A stretch of DNA of 6,880 bases from Myxococcales bacterium (GTDB taxonomy: Bacteria > Myxococcota_A > Polyangia > Haliangiales > J016): assembly GCA_014238595.1 (NCBI GenBank), contig JABAAV010000081.1:1-6880 (forward strand), written 5' to 3'. The notes under the pieces were generated by a model. That model did no database searches and was not told the DNA's origin. It saw only the letters and a program-made list of their open reading frames with translations. Below, in pieces: positions 1 through 6,118 of the stretch; positions within the stretch are counted from its first letter, which is position 1; every line of letters starts with the position of its first letter. The translations under genes and the position numbers were made by a program.

Positions 1-684
1 AAACCGCGTAGCAATTCACCCTATATGCATGAGGTTCAAGAGTATATTGATTTTGTCTTTGGTCTCAAAAACGATCCTTCAAAAATATTGGTTGCAGGGA
101 TTGTCGGAAAAAACGAAGGGGATGAACCGCTTGATTCTGCAGAAGTTTTGTTTATTTCTTCTTCTACAGCGGACAGAAATGACTTTCTAGAATTAAAAAA
201 AGGATGTGGCTATGATGTGTCGGATAACAACGCCGGAGCTGTTCCTGCGATACGACTTGAATATTTTGTCAATGCATTTCCGCAACATGTCAGCGATTCT
301 ATTTGCTCAGCAGATTTTTCTACAATATTGGAAGATATTGGAGAGCGATTGCGTATTGCGATTGGTGATCAATGTCAGGACAAATCGTTGTTCGTCGATA
401 TTGAGCCAAACATAGAAGGTCTTCAGGTCGATTGTACCGTGTCAGATATTAGTGTCAATGAAACGATTTTACATCCAGAATGTGCATCAGGAACCAATTT
501 GGAAACAGTCACCGAGCCATGCTGGCGTTTATGTCAATACGATGCCTCGTCAAGCGATGTCTTATATTGTGACACTGACGAATTTTCTTGTCAAAAATCC
601 AACAAAGTTGCTATTCAAGTGTTTCCTTCTGATCGTGAGATTCGGACAGGGGCTAACGTTGTTGTCAAATGTGCTGTTCAGTAA
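1..684 (+). CDS. vWA-family cysteine-rich lipoprotein, copy 1 (5' truncated by window edge)
   Basis: The frame is open from base 1 (first residues KPRSNSPY) to TAA at 682-684, giving 227 visible residues. A Met at base 25 is internal, because the residues before it match copy 2 (KPHPNSPY), so this is the tail of a longer gene. It corresponds to about residue 261 onward of the complete copies. The signal peptide, lipobox and MIDAS motif therefore lie off the left edge. Visible parts are the last vWA strand (ILVAGIVGKN), a variable loop, a conserved helix region (PAIRLEYFVNAFPQ) and the C-terminal cysteine-rich module (GLQVDCTVSD, EPCWRLCQ, REIR). All ten cysteines of this portion are matched in copies 2 and 3. 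It is closest to copy 2 through the LELKKGCGYD region. By family, a surface lipoprotein with a metal-dependent ligand site is expected; the ligand is unknown. Confidence 0.85.
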   Translation, partial: KPRSNSPYMHEVQEYIDFVFGLKNDPSKILVAGIVGKNEGDEPLDSAEVLFISSSTADRNDFLELKKGCGYDVSDNNAGAVPAIRLEYFVNAFPQHVSDSICSADFSTILEDIGERLRIAIGDQCQDKSLFVDIEPNIEGLQVDCTVSDISVNETILHPECASGTNLETVTEPCWRLCQYDASSSDVLYCDTDEFSCQKSNKVAIQVFPSDREIRTGANVVVKCAVQ

Positions 685-730
685 TGGGGTAACAGCTCTA
701 TGTTTGTTTCATGATATCGATACCTACTTG

Positions 731-736
731 TATAAT
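731..736 (+). promoter_or_regulatory. Candidate -10 box for copy 2
   Basis: A perfect TATAAT lies 39 nt upstream of the ATG at 776, and the equivalent position before copy 3 reads TATAAC (2322-2327). No good -35 is present; the nearest candidate is TTTCAT at 707-712 with an 18-nt spacer. Its support is its retention in both copies, and it could be chance in AT-rich DNA. Confidence 0.35.
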
Positions 737-760
737 GGTGTGTTGTGATTTCTTGGTTAT

Positions 761-766
761 AGAAAG
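761..766 (+). promoter_or_regulatory. Ribosome binding site candidate of copy 2, decides start
   Basis: AGAAAG lies 9 nt before ATG 776 but only 3 nt before the alternative in-frame GTG at 770. The spacing favours the ATG. The same purine stretch with the same 9-nt spacing occurs before copy 3. Confidence 0.5.
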
Positions 767-775
767 ATTGTGTTC

Positions 776-2248
776 ATGAACCTAGGTTGGAAACGACATT
801 ACCATGGGTTAGCGATTCTTGGGGTTTGTGTGATGGTTGTTGCCTGTACACGACATCTGGTTGAAATTACCCCTAAACAAGATTCGCAGCTTTATCAAAT
901 TATCGATTTTGGTGGAAATCGTGATGTTGATATACTATTCGTCATTGATAACTCTGGTTCTATGGAGGTCGAGCAAAAAGCCTTGGTGGATGAATTTGAT
1001 TCCTTCATCACTCAATTGGAAGCCTTAGAAGGTGGATTACCCAATGTTCATATCGGTGTGATTACGACCGATATTGGTCTCGGTGGTTCTAACCCCGCCT
1101 GCAGTGACAATGGCCATAATGGTATTTTGCAAAATGGAACACAGTCAGCAGGTTGCTCTGGGCCACAGGGTGATCGTTATATCCAAAATATTGCCAATGA
1201 GGATGGTACACGAACGACTAATTATCCTGAAAATCAAACATTAAAAGAAACGTTTTCTTGTATAGCCCGTGTTGGAGTACATGGATGTGGATTTGAACAA
1301 CCTTTGGAATCAATGCGTCGTGCTTTGGATGGAAGTCGCCAACAAAATCTTGGATTTTTACGTGAAGACGCCCTGCTTGCGATTATTTTCGTAACAGATG
1401 AAGACGATTGCTCTGTTGAAGATACCACAATGTTTGAGGGCGATTATAGGTCCGCACTAGATTCACCATTGGGGGCTTGGAATTCATTTAGATGCTTTGA
1501 TTTTGGTGTTTTATGTAATGAACCCACAAGAACAGCAGGGATCAAAACCAATTGTAAACCACATCCTAATTCACCGTATATGTATGCTGTTCAAGAATAT
1601 ATTGATTTTGTGTTCGATCTCAAAGCGGATGCTTCGAAAATTTTAATAGCAGGGATTGTAGGGAAAAACAGGTTGGGTTCTCAAGATTCAGCAGAAGTCT
1701 TATTTGTTCCCGGAAATTTCGCCAATGCTTCAATTGATCATTTAGAACTAAAAAAAGGATGTGGCTATGATGCCTTTGATAACCATGCCGGAGCTATTCC
1801 TGCGATACGACTTGAGCATTTTGTTAATGCGTTTCCGCAACAGGTCAGCGACTCTATTTGCTCAGCAGATTTTACTACAGTTTTGAATGATATCGGAGAA
1901 AAATTGCGTATTGCGATCGGAGAACCTTGTCAGAGTATGTCGTTGTTTGTTGATGCGGATCCAATCACCGAGGGTCTTCAAGTCGATTGTACTGTGTCAG
2001 ATATTAATGAGAGTGCCAGGGATCAAACCATTATACATCCACAATGTGCATCAGGCATTGATCTAGAAACAGTCACCGAACCGTGCTGGCGTTTATGTCA
2101 ACATGGTGTTTCATCTGATGATGCCTTGTATTGTGAGACGGATCATTTTTCTTGTACAGCACGTGATAAAGTTGCTATTCAAGTATTTCCTTCTGAGCGA
2201 GAGATTCGGACAGATGATTTTGTTGTTGTCAAATGTGCTATTCAATAA
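776..2248 (+). CDS. vWA-domain cysteine-rich lipoprotein, copy 2
   Basis: This 490-residue protein starts at ATG 776, chosen over GTG 770 by ribosome-site spacing. A basic N-terminus and hydrophobic core end in a VVAC lipobox with lipidated Cys24. Residue +2 is Thr, which by E. coli Lol rules would favour outer-membrane placement. A vWA domain spans roughly residues 50-300. It has an intact MIDAS: D58-x-S60-x-S62 in VIDNSGSM, Thr97/Thr98 after strand HIGVI, and Asp208 in FVTDEDDC. A C-terminal module (about 385-490) carries GLQVDCTVSD, HPQCASG and EPCWRLCQ. The mature part has 18 cysteines besides the lipid Cys, an even number compatible with disulfides outside the cytoplasm. By family, the MIDAS coordinates a divalent metal and binds a protein or glycan ligand; the ligand here is unknown. 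Flanked by paralogs on both sides. Adhesion or substrate binding is inference. Confidence 0.9.
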   Translation: MNLGWKRHYHGLAILGVCVMVVACTRHLVEITPKQDSQLYQIIDFGGNRDVDILFVIDNSGSMEVEQKALVDEFDSFITQLEALEGGLPNVHIGVITTDIGLGGSNPACSDNGHNGILQNGTQSAGCSGPQGDRYIQNIANEDGTRTTNYPENQTLKETFSCIARVGVHGCGFEQPLESMRRALDGSRQQNLGFLREDALLAIIFVTDEDDCSVEDTTMFEGDYRSALDSPLGAWNSFRCFDFGVLCNEPTRTAGIKTNCKPHPNSPYMYAVQEYIDFVFDLKADASKILIAGIVGKNRLGSQDSAEVLFVPGNFANASIDHLELKKGCGYDAFDNHAGAIPAIRLEHFVNAFPQQVSDSICSADFTTVLNDIGEKLRIAIGEPCQSMSLFVDADPITEGLQVDCTVSDINESARDQTIIHPQCASGIDLETVTEPCWRLCQHGVSSDDALYCETDHFSCTARDKVAIQVFPSEREIRTDDFVVVKCAIQ

Positions 2249-2317
2249 TGGGTTAAAACAAAGGTATTTCATCATAATATAGAGCCCCATTGTTCTTTGG
2301 TTGAGTGTTTTATTGTG

Positions 2318-2366
2318 CTTGTATAACGATGACTTATGAGTTCTTGGTTGTAGAAAGATTGTGTTA
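2318..2366 (+). repeat. Conserved upstream block of copy 3
   Basis: This is the partner of the block at 727-775. It carries TATAAC at 2322-2327. A TTGAGT at 2301-2306 could serve as a weak -35 with a short 15-nt spacer. The segment before it (about 2275-2317) has no counterpart upstream of copy 2, so the two intergenic regions differ in length (118 versus 91 nt). Confidence 0.65.
2352..2357 (+). promoter_or_regulatory. Ribosome binding site candidate of copy 3, decides start
   Basis: AGAAAG lies 9 nt before ATG 2367 and 3 nt before the in-frame GTG 2361. This is the same arrangement as copy 2 and favours the ATG. Confidence 0.5.
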
Positions 2367-3800
2367 ATGAATATTTATTGGAAATTGTATCTCGATAGAT
2401 TAGCGATTCTTGTGGCCTGTGTGATGGTTGTTGCCTGTACACGACAGTTGACAGATATTACACCGAGGCAAGAGTCTCAGTTTCCTCAAATTATCGATGT
2501 TGGTGGAAACCGTAATGTCGATATATTGTTTGTTATTGATAACTCTGTTTCCATGGTGGACGAGCAAAGCGCATTAGTCAGTCAGTTTGATTCATTCATC
2601 GCTCAACTGGAAACCTTAAGCGGTGGCTTACCCAATGTACATATTGGTGTGGTGACGACTGATGTTGGTCTTGGAGGTATATCCGTTTCTTGGTTGAGCT
2701 GTGGGGAGAGGGACGGTGAGGATGGTCTGTTGCAAGCGGGACGAAATTGTTTTGAATCAGGGGATGCACGCTATATTCAAAACATTGCCAATGTGAATGG
2801 GACTCGAACGATTAATTATCCTGAGAATAAAACATTAAAAGAAACATTTTCATGTATAGCACGCGTAGGCATAGAAGGATGTGCTTACGAAGCACCTTTG
2901 GAAGCAATACGTCGTGCATTGGATGGAAGACACCAAGCCAATCTTGGATTTGTACGTGAGGATGCTTTGCTGGTCATTATTGTAGTCGCTGATGAAGACG
3001 ATTGCTCAGTCAAAAATGCTACAATAGCTCTAAACGAGGATGGTAACACAGGGCTATATTCGCCCTTGGGACCATTGACAGAATTTAGGTGTTTTGAATT
3101 TGGTGTTTTATGTGATGAACCCGCAAGAACAGTAGGAATCAAAACCAATTGTAAATCACATCCTAATTCGCCATATGTGTATGATGTTCAAGAATATATT
3201 GATTTTGTGTTCGATCTCAAAGCGGATCCTTCACAAATATTAGTCGCAGGGATTATAGGAAAAAATATGGACGGTCCTCTAGATTCCGTTGAAGTGACGA
3301 ATGGGCCATCGCTTCAACCAGGGTGTCGTTCTGCGTTGGGGATTGCTCCGGCAGCACTACGTATTGAGCATTTTATTACTGGTTTTCCTCAACATATTAG
3401 TGAGTCTATTTGTTCTGTAGACTTTACTCCAATCTTGAACCGTATCGGAGAGACGTTACGTCGTGTGATTGTAGATCCTTGTCAAGAAATCACGATGTTT
3501 GTTGATGCGGATCCAACCACCGAAGGTCTTCAAGTCGATTGTACGGTATCAGACGTTAATGAGAGTGCTCGGGATGAAAACATTGTGCATCCACAATGTG
3601 CATCAGGCACTGATTTAGAAACAGTCACTGAACCGTGCTGGCGTTTATGTCAACAGGATGCCTCGTTGGGCGATGCCTTGTATTGTGATGCGGCTAAATT
3701 TTTATGTGATAAATCTGGCCAAGTTTCTATTCAAGTATTTCCCTCTAACCGTGAGATTCGTTCCGGTGTTAACGTTGTTGCCAAATGCGCTGCTCAATAA
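2367..3800 (+). CDS. vWA-domain cysteine-rich lipoprotein, copy 3
   Basis: This 477-residue paralog of copy 2 starts at ATG 2367 (GTG 2361 is the alternative). The signal peptide again ends in VVAC with Cys24. The MIDAS is intact: D58-x-S60-x-S62 in VIDNSVSM, Thr97/Thr98 after HIGVV, and Asp209. The third loop reads VVADEDDC where copy 2 has FVTDEDDC, so the Thr beside the MIDAS Asp is Ala. All 18 mature cysteines have counterparts in copy 2. The main difference is after strand ILVAGIIGKN, where about 15 residues are missing, including the LELKKGCGYD region, and a different Cys-containing loop (SLQPGCRSALG) is present. The C-terminal module is highly similar to copy 2. It is the last member of the array, 45 nt before the PgsA-type gene. 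Likely a surface lipoprotein with altered ligand preference; this is inference. Confidence 0.9.
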   Translation: MNIYWKLYLDRLAILVACVMVVACTRQLTDITPRQESQFPQIIDVGGNRNVDILFVIDNSVSMVDEQSALVSQFDSFIAQLETLSGGLPNVHIGVVTTDVGLGGISVSWLSCGERDGEDGLLQAGRNCFESGDARYIQNIANVNGTRTINYPENKTLKETFSCIARVGIEGCAYEAPLEAIRRALDGRHQANLGFVREDALLVIIVVADEDDCSVKNATIALNEDGNTGLYSPLGPLTEFRCFEFGVLCDEPARTVGIKTNCKSHPNSPYVYDVQEYIDFVFDLKADPSQILVAGIIGKNMDGPLDSVEVTNGPSLQPGCRSALGIAPAALRIEHFITGFPQHISESICSVDFTPILNRIGETLRRVIVDPCQEITMFVDADPTTEGLQVDCTVSDVNESARDENIVHPQCASGTDLETVTEPCWRLCQQDASLGDALYCDAAKFLCDKSGQVSIQVFPSNREIRSGVNVVAKCAAQ

Positions 3801-3845
3801 TGGATAAAAGGATGCTGAATTTCATCGTAGTTATGTAACTGATTT

Positions 3846-4931
3846 ATGCGTGCCAATCATGTGACATTAGCTCGTATTTTTTGCACTCCGTTGTTAGGAG
3901 GGTTGTTGTTGGCAGGATATATCCCTTTGTGGTTTGGGTTTATCGTAGGAACTATTCTTGCTTTTACAGATTTTATTGATGGTTATTTAGCAAGACGAAA
4001 TGGAATTACAGTTTTTGGACAGCTGCTTGATCCTATGGCAGACAAAGTGTTTTTTGTTTGTGTTGTGCTGCCTGTTGTCGAAATTCCAACCATTGGATTT
4101 CCAATTTGGGGCGTTATACTCATTTTGTTTCGTGAATTTTTTATTACAGCGTTACGTACATCATATGAACTTCGTAGCCTTGAAATTGAAACAAGCTATT
4201 TAGCAAAAATAAAAACATGGATGCAAATGCAAGGCATCGGCATCATTGTATTTATTGATCTTATCTCTTTAGACGTTGTCTTGCAGGTTTTTAAGCTCGG
4301 TGTGATCATCTCTTTAGTGGTCATATTAATAGGTGTTATCCAAAAGAAATTTTGGAAAGGTGCCATCATGATGCTCGCTTCATTTGTTGCGTTGGTCGTT
4401 TTAGGACACAACAATAATCCACACACGATTGTTTGGGGAACCGTGGTCGCACTCGTTTTAGTGAGTTGGATTAGTGCATTGGATTATTTAACGGATATAC
4501 CACGGATATGGCGATCAGAATCTTCTATATCTTCTATGGAAATAGTTCGCTTTCTAGGCGCTTTAGTGTTGCCATTATCTGCAGGATTAATGTTGCACAC
4601 CAATCCTATTATGTTGATGTTGCTTCTTTCAGGAGAGATTGCTGTTGGTGGTCTCGACAATTTATTGGTTTATCGAAACAGGGCTGCTTCTGCAGGGTTG
4701 TGGTCAGTGCGGCAACTCAGTGCATCACTGTTATTGTTTTGTGCGTTTTTTGTACAAGAACATATGTTGGTTTCAACGACCTTCGTATGGTCTGCTTTTG
4801 TTGTCAGTTCATTGGGGATTGGGTATGAATTTTGGCGTGGGCGCTCATTTTATCTTGATGATAAGATGCGCAGAGAAAAACAAAAAAAGCGAAAGAAAAG
4901 AAAACAACAATCACATTTAGAATCTGCCTAG
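3846..4931 (+). CDS. pgsA: CDP-alcohol phosphatidyltransferase (PgsA-type) with extra membrane C-terminal region
   Basis: A 361-residue integral membrane protein. PgsA transfers the phosphatidyl group of CDP-diacylglycerol to glycerol-3-phosphate, giving phosphatidylglycerophosphate and CMP at the inner membrane. Seen: an N-terminal NHVTLAR motif (residues 4-10); the catalytic signature D42-x-x-D45-G46-x-x-A49-R50 with G58, D62 and D66; R96-E97 in FREFFITALR; KIKTWMQMQ (121-129); and a late helix ending in SWISALDYL (207-215), which resembles the PgsA terminal helix. The spacing between AR and the following Gly is seven residues, against the usual eight. PgsA is normally about 180-200 residues. 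Here extra helices lie between residues 131 and 190, and 146 more residues follow the late helix, with several hydrophobic segments and a very basic tail (343-353). ATG 3846 is the first usable start (TGA in frame at 3840) and gives the family N-terminus; no clear Shine-Dalgarno is seen. A related activity with another alcohol acceptor cannot be excluded. Confidence 0.82.
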   Translation: MRANHVTLARIFCTPLLGGLLLAGYIPLWFGFIVGTILAFTDFIDGYLARRNGITVFGQLLDPMADKVFFVCVVLPVVEIPTIGFPIWGVILILFREFFITALRTSYELRSLEIETSYLAKIKTWMQMQGIGIIVFIDLISLDVVLQVFKLGVIISLVVILIGVIQKKFWKGAIMMLASFVALVVLGHNNNPHTIVWGTVVALVLVSWISALDYLTDIPRIWRSESSISSMEIVRFLGALVLPLSAGLMLHTNPIMLMLLLSGEIAVGGLDNLLVYRNRAASAGLWSVRQLSASLLLFCAFFVQEHMLVSTTFVWSAFVVSSLGIGYEFWRGRSFYLDDKMRREKQKKRKKRKQQSHLESA

Positions 4932-4939
4932 GTTGCGCA

Positions 4940-5827
4940 TCATAGCTGAGAACCAATGACATTATTGCGACCTGCTTTTTTTGCTTGATATAAATTAAAA
5001 TCGGATTGTTTAATCAATTGATCTGGATCCATTTTCTGATTGCCATTAAATGAAGAAACTCCAATGGAAATAGTTAATGATAGTGATAAATTTCGAGAGG
5101 TAAAGGGAGCATTTTCAATAGCGTTACGAATTTTTTCAGAAAAGGTCATTGCTTTTTCAAGGAATGTATTTGGCATGATGATCATGAATTCTTCCCCACC
5201 ATAACGTGCAAAAAGTTCTTCACGGCGAATATAAGGACGGATTCGTTGTGTCAGTTCTCGTAATACAGCATCACCTGTTGGATGGCCAAATTCATCATTG
5301 ACATTTTTGAAATGATCGATGTCTAACAAAAGGACTGATAAGGGCAAATGATGTCGTGATGAACGAGCAACTTCTCTCTCAAGAAATTCTGTCAAATAGC
5401 GATGATTATGAATACCTGTTAATGCATCAATAATAGTAAGACGATAAATTTCTTCATAATAAGAAGATTCGATACTGGTTCCTGTAAGAAACTTAAAAAT
5501 GACAGATCCTATTTTAAGAAAATCAGAATTACGCAACGTGCCTTTTTGGATAGGATTATCATTTAAATAAGAACCATTTGTTGAGCCTAAATCTTCGATA
5601 ACCCACTCGGTGTCCTTTTTAGATATTTTGATGTGGTGTCTCGACACAGAAGATATGTCAATTTGAATATCAGAACTGTCATCGCGTCCAATGATGATTT
5701 CATTTTGATTAAGAGCAAATTGACGTCCCATGTCAGGTCCTTTCGGGTAGATCAAAACCAGACATGATTTTCCATCAGTTTGTATTGTCGCTGGAATATT
5801 CGTTATATTTGTTTTGCCGGAATGCAT
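4940..5827 (-). CDS. FHA-GGDEF diguanylate cyclase
   Basis: This 295-residue soluble protein should make cyclic di-GMP from two GTP. Residues 1-19 form a Thr-rich tail. An FHA phosphothreonine-binding domain covers about 22-115, with IIIGR (44-48), SRHH (62-65) and STNG (82-85). The GGDEF domain covers about 128-293, with DALTGIHNHRYL (134-145), the metal/GTP region LLLDIDHFKNVND (167-179), GHPTGD (181-186), the active-site loop RYGGEEF (208-214) and the closing LYQAKKAGRNNV. The catalytic loop is intact. The inhibitory I-site position reads R201-R-E-E204, an RxxE instead of RxxD, so product inhibition may be weak. The layout resembles Bdellovibrio DgcB, in which the FHA domain senses a phosphorylated N-terminal tail; the Thr-rich tail fits that model by inference. 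ATG 5827 is the first ATG after an in-frame stop. The gene is convergent with the PgsA-type gene, 8 nt apart. Confidence 0.93.
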   Translation of the reverse strand: MHSGKTNITNIPATIQTDGKSCLVLIYPKGPDMGRQFALNQNEIIIGRDDSSDIQIDISSVSRHHIKISKKDTEWVIEDLGSTNGSYLNDNPIQKGTLRNSDFLKIGSVIFKFLTGTSIESSYYEEIYRLTIIDALTGIHNHRYLTEFLEREVARSSRHHLPLSVLLLDIDHFKNVNDEFGHPTGDAVLRELTQRIRPYIRREELFARYGGEEFMIIMPNTFLEKAMTFSEKIRNAIENAPFTSRNLSLSLTISIGVSSFNGNQKMDPDQLIKQSDFNLYQAKKAGRNNVIGSQL

Positions 5828-5833
5828 AATTTC

Positions 5834-5839
5834 ATTATA
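5834..5839 (-). promoter_or_regulatory. Candidate -10 box immediately upstream of the cyclase start
   Basis: A perfect TATAAT on the - strand ends 6 nt before the ATG of the FHA-GGDEF gene. Transcription would then begin at or beside the A of the ATG, giving a leaderless or near-leaderless message. No recognisable -35 is present at 16-18 nt, and no Shine-Dalgarno lies at the usual distance from the ATG. Confidence 0.3.
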
Positions 5840-5879
5840 GAATCAAAGAGAGAGTATTCCTCTTGGTTATCTGAGGTCA

Positions 5880-5898
5880 AATGATATGAGGCATCATT
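5880..5898. promoter_or_regulatory. Small inverted repeat in the intergenic region
   Basis: AATGAT and ATCATT form a 6-bp inverted repeat separated by 7 nt, about 40 nt upstream of the cyclase -10 candidate. It could be an operator half-site pair. It is AT-rich and short, so chance is a real alternative. Confidence 0.2.
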
Positions 5899-5926
5899 GA
5901 AGTGATGTTCGTTGGTATATTAGGTT

Positions 5927-6118
5927 ATGGCTACCAAAATACTCGAAAGAGATTGTTTCATCAAAAAAATTTGAATTAATTTTGATCTGCTGTTTAAATC
6001 TCATGATGTCTCTGATGACATATTGGTATCTTCAGCGATGTATGATGAATTGTTTGTCGATAATGAAGCATGCATAGGGTTGGTGAACAATAGTTATCGA
6101 AAAATCCTATGTCAATAA
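5927..6118 (+). pseudogene. Possible decayed small gene with an in-frame TGA
   Basis: Starting at ATG 5927 the frame encodes 15 residues (MATKILERDCFIKKI), then TGA at 5972-5974, then 47 further codons in the same frame to TAA at 6116-6118. The second part has a protein-like mix (for example DDILVSSAMYDELFVDNEA) and no good start codon at its beginning. Its last 12 nt overlap the 3' end of the opposite-strand dehydrogenase gene. I do not recognise the product. It could be a nonsense-mutated or residual gene, a chance open stretch, or a recoded TGA. Apart from the -10 candidate and inverted repeat noted separately, I see nothing else in the 279-nt gap at 5828-6106. Confidence 0.2.

Larger units (their letters stand above)
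727..775 (+). repeat. Conserved upstream block of copy 2
   Basis: These 49 bases match 2318-2366 upstream of copy 3 at 41 positions by hand count, without gaps. The last 26 bases match at 24. The block contains a TATAAT hexamer and the AGAAAG ribosome-site candidate. It is the retained 5' flank of the duplicated unit and probably carries shared expression signals. Confidence 0.7.
1..3825 (+). repeat. Tandem array of three vWA lipoprotein genes with shared flanks
   Basis: Three paralogous genes lie head to tail, and copies 2 and 3 start 1591 bp apart. The repeat unit extends beyond the coding sequence. Each stop codon is followed by TGG and an A/T-rich stretch, then a TTTCAT motif 21-25 nt after the stop begins (707-712, 2267-2272, 3820-3825). 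Copies 2 and 3 also share an upstream block. This supports local tandem duplication rather than independent recruitment. The array may continue to the left of the window. The right end is probably the true end, since a PgsA-type gene follows copy 3 after 45 nt. Confidence 0.85.

Noticed and set aside
1234..1428. Antisense reading frame within copy 2, with a similar one at 2885-3148 in copy 3
   Set aside because: Both lie opposite the same conserved vWA segment and carry low-complexity Ser-rich translations. The similarity follows from the sense-strand paralogy, so they are shadow frames.
3829..3840. AGTTATGTAACT near-palindrome just before the PgsA-type start
   Set aside because: It has only 5-bp arms and a single occurrence, and is expected by chance in this base composition.
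4930..4981. Possible terminator for the PgsA-type gene: AGGTTGC pairing with GCGACCT, then a T run
   Set aside because: The stem is 7 bp with a G-U pair and a 30-nt loop. The T run is fully explained as the complement of the AKKAGRN codons of the cyclase.
5905..5980. Short + strand frame beginning MFVGILGYGYQN
   Set aside because: It has only about 24 codons, no ribosome site and no downstream continuation. The resemblance to a nucleotide-binding turn is too short to use.
5963..5989. AT-only hairpin with a T run downstream of the dehydrogenase gene on the - strand
   Set aside because: There are no G-C pairs in the main stem and it lies over 100 nt from the stop codon. It is not convincing as an intrinsic terminator.
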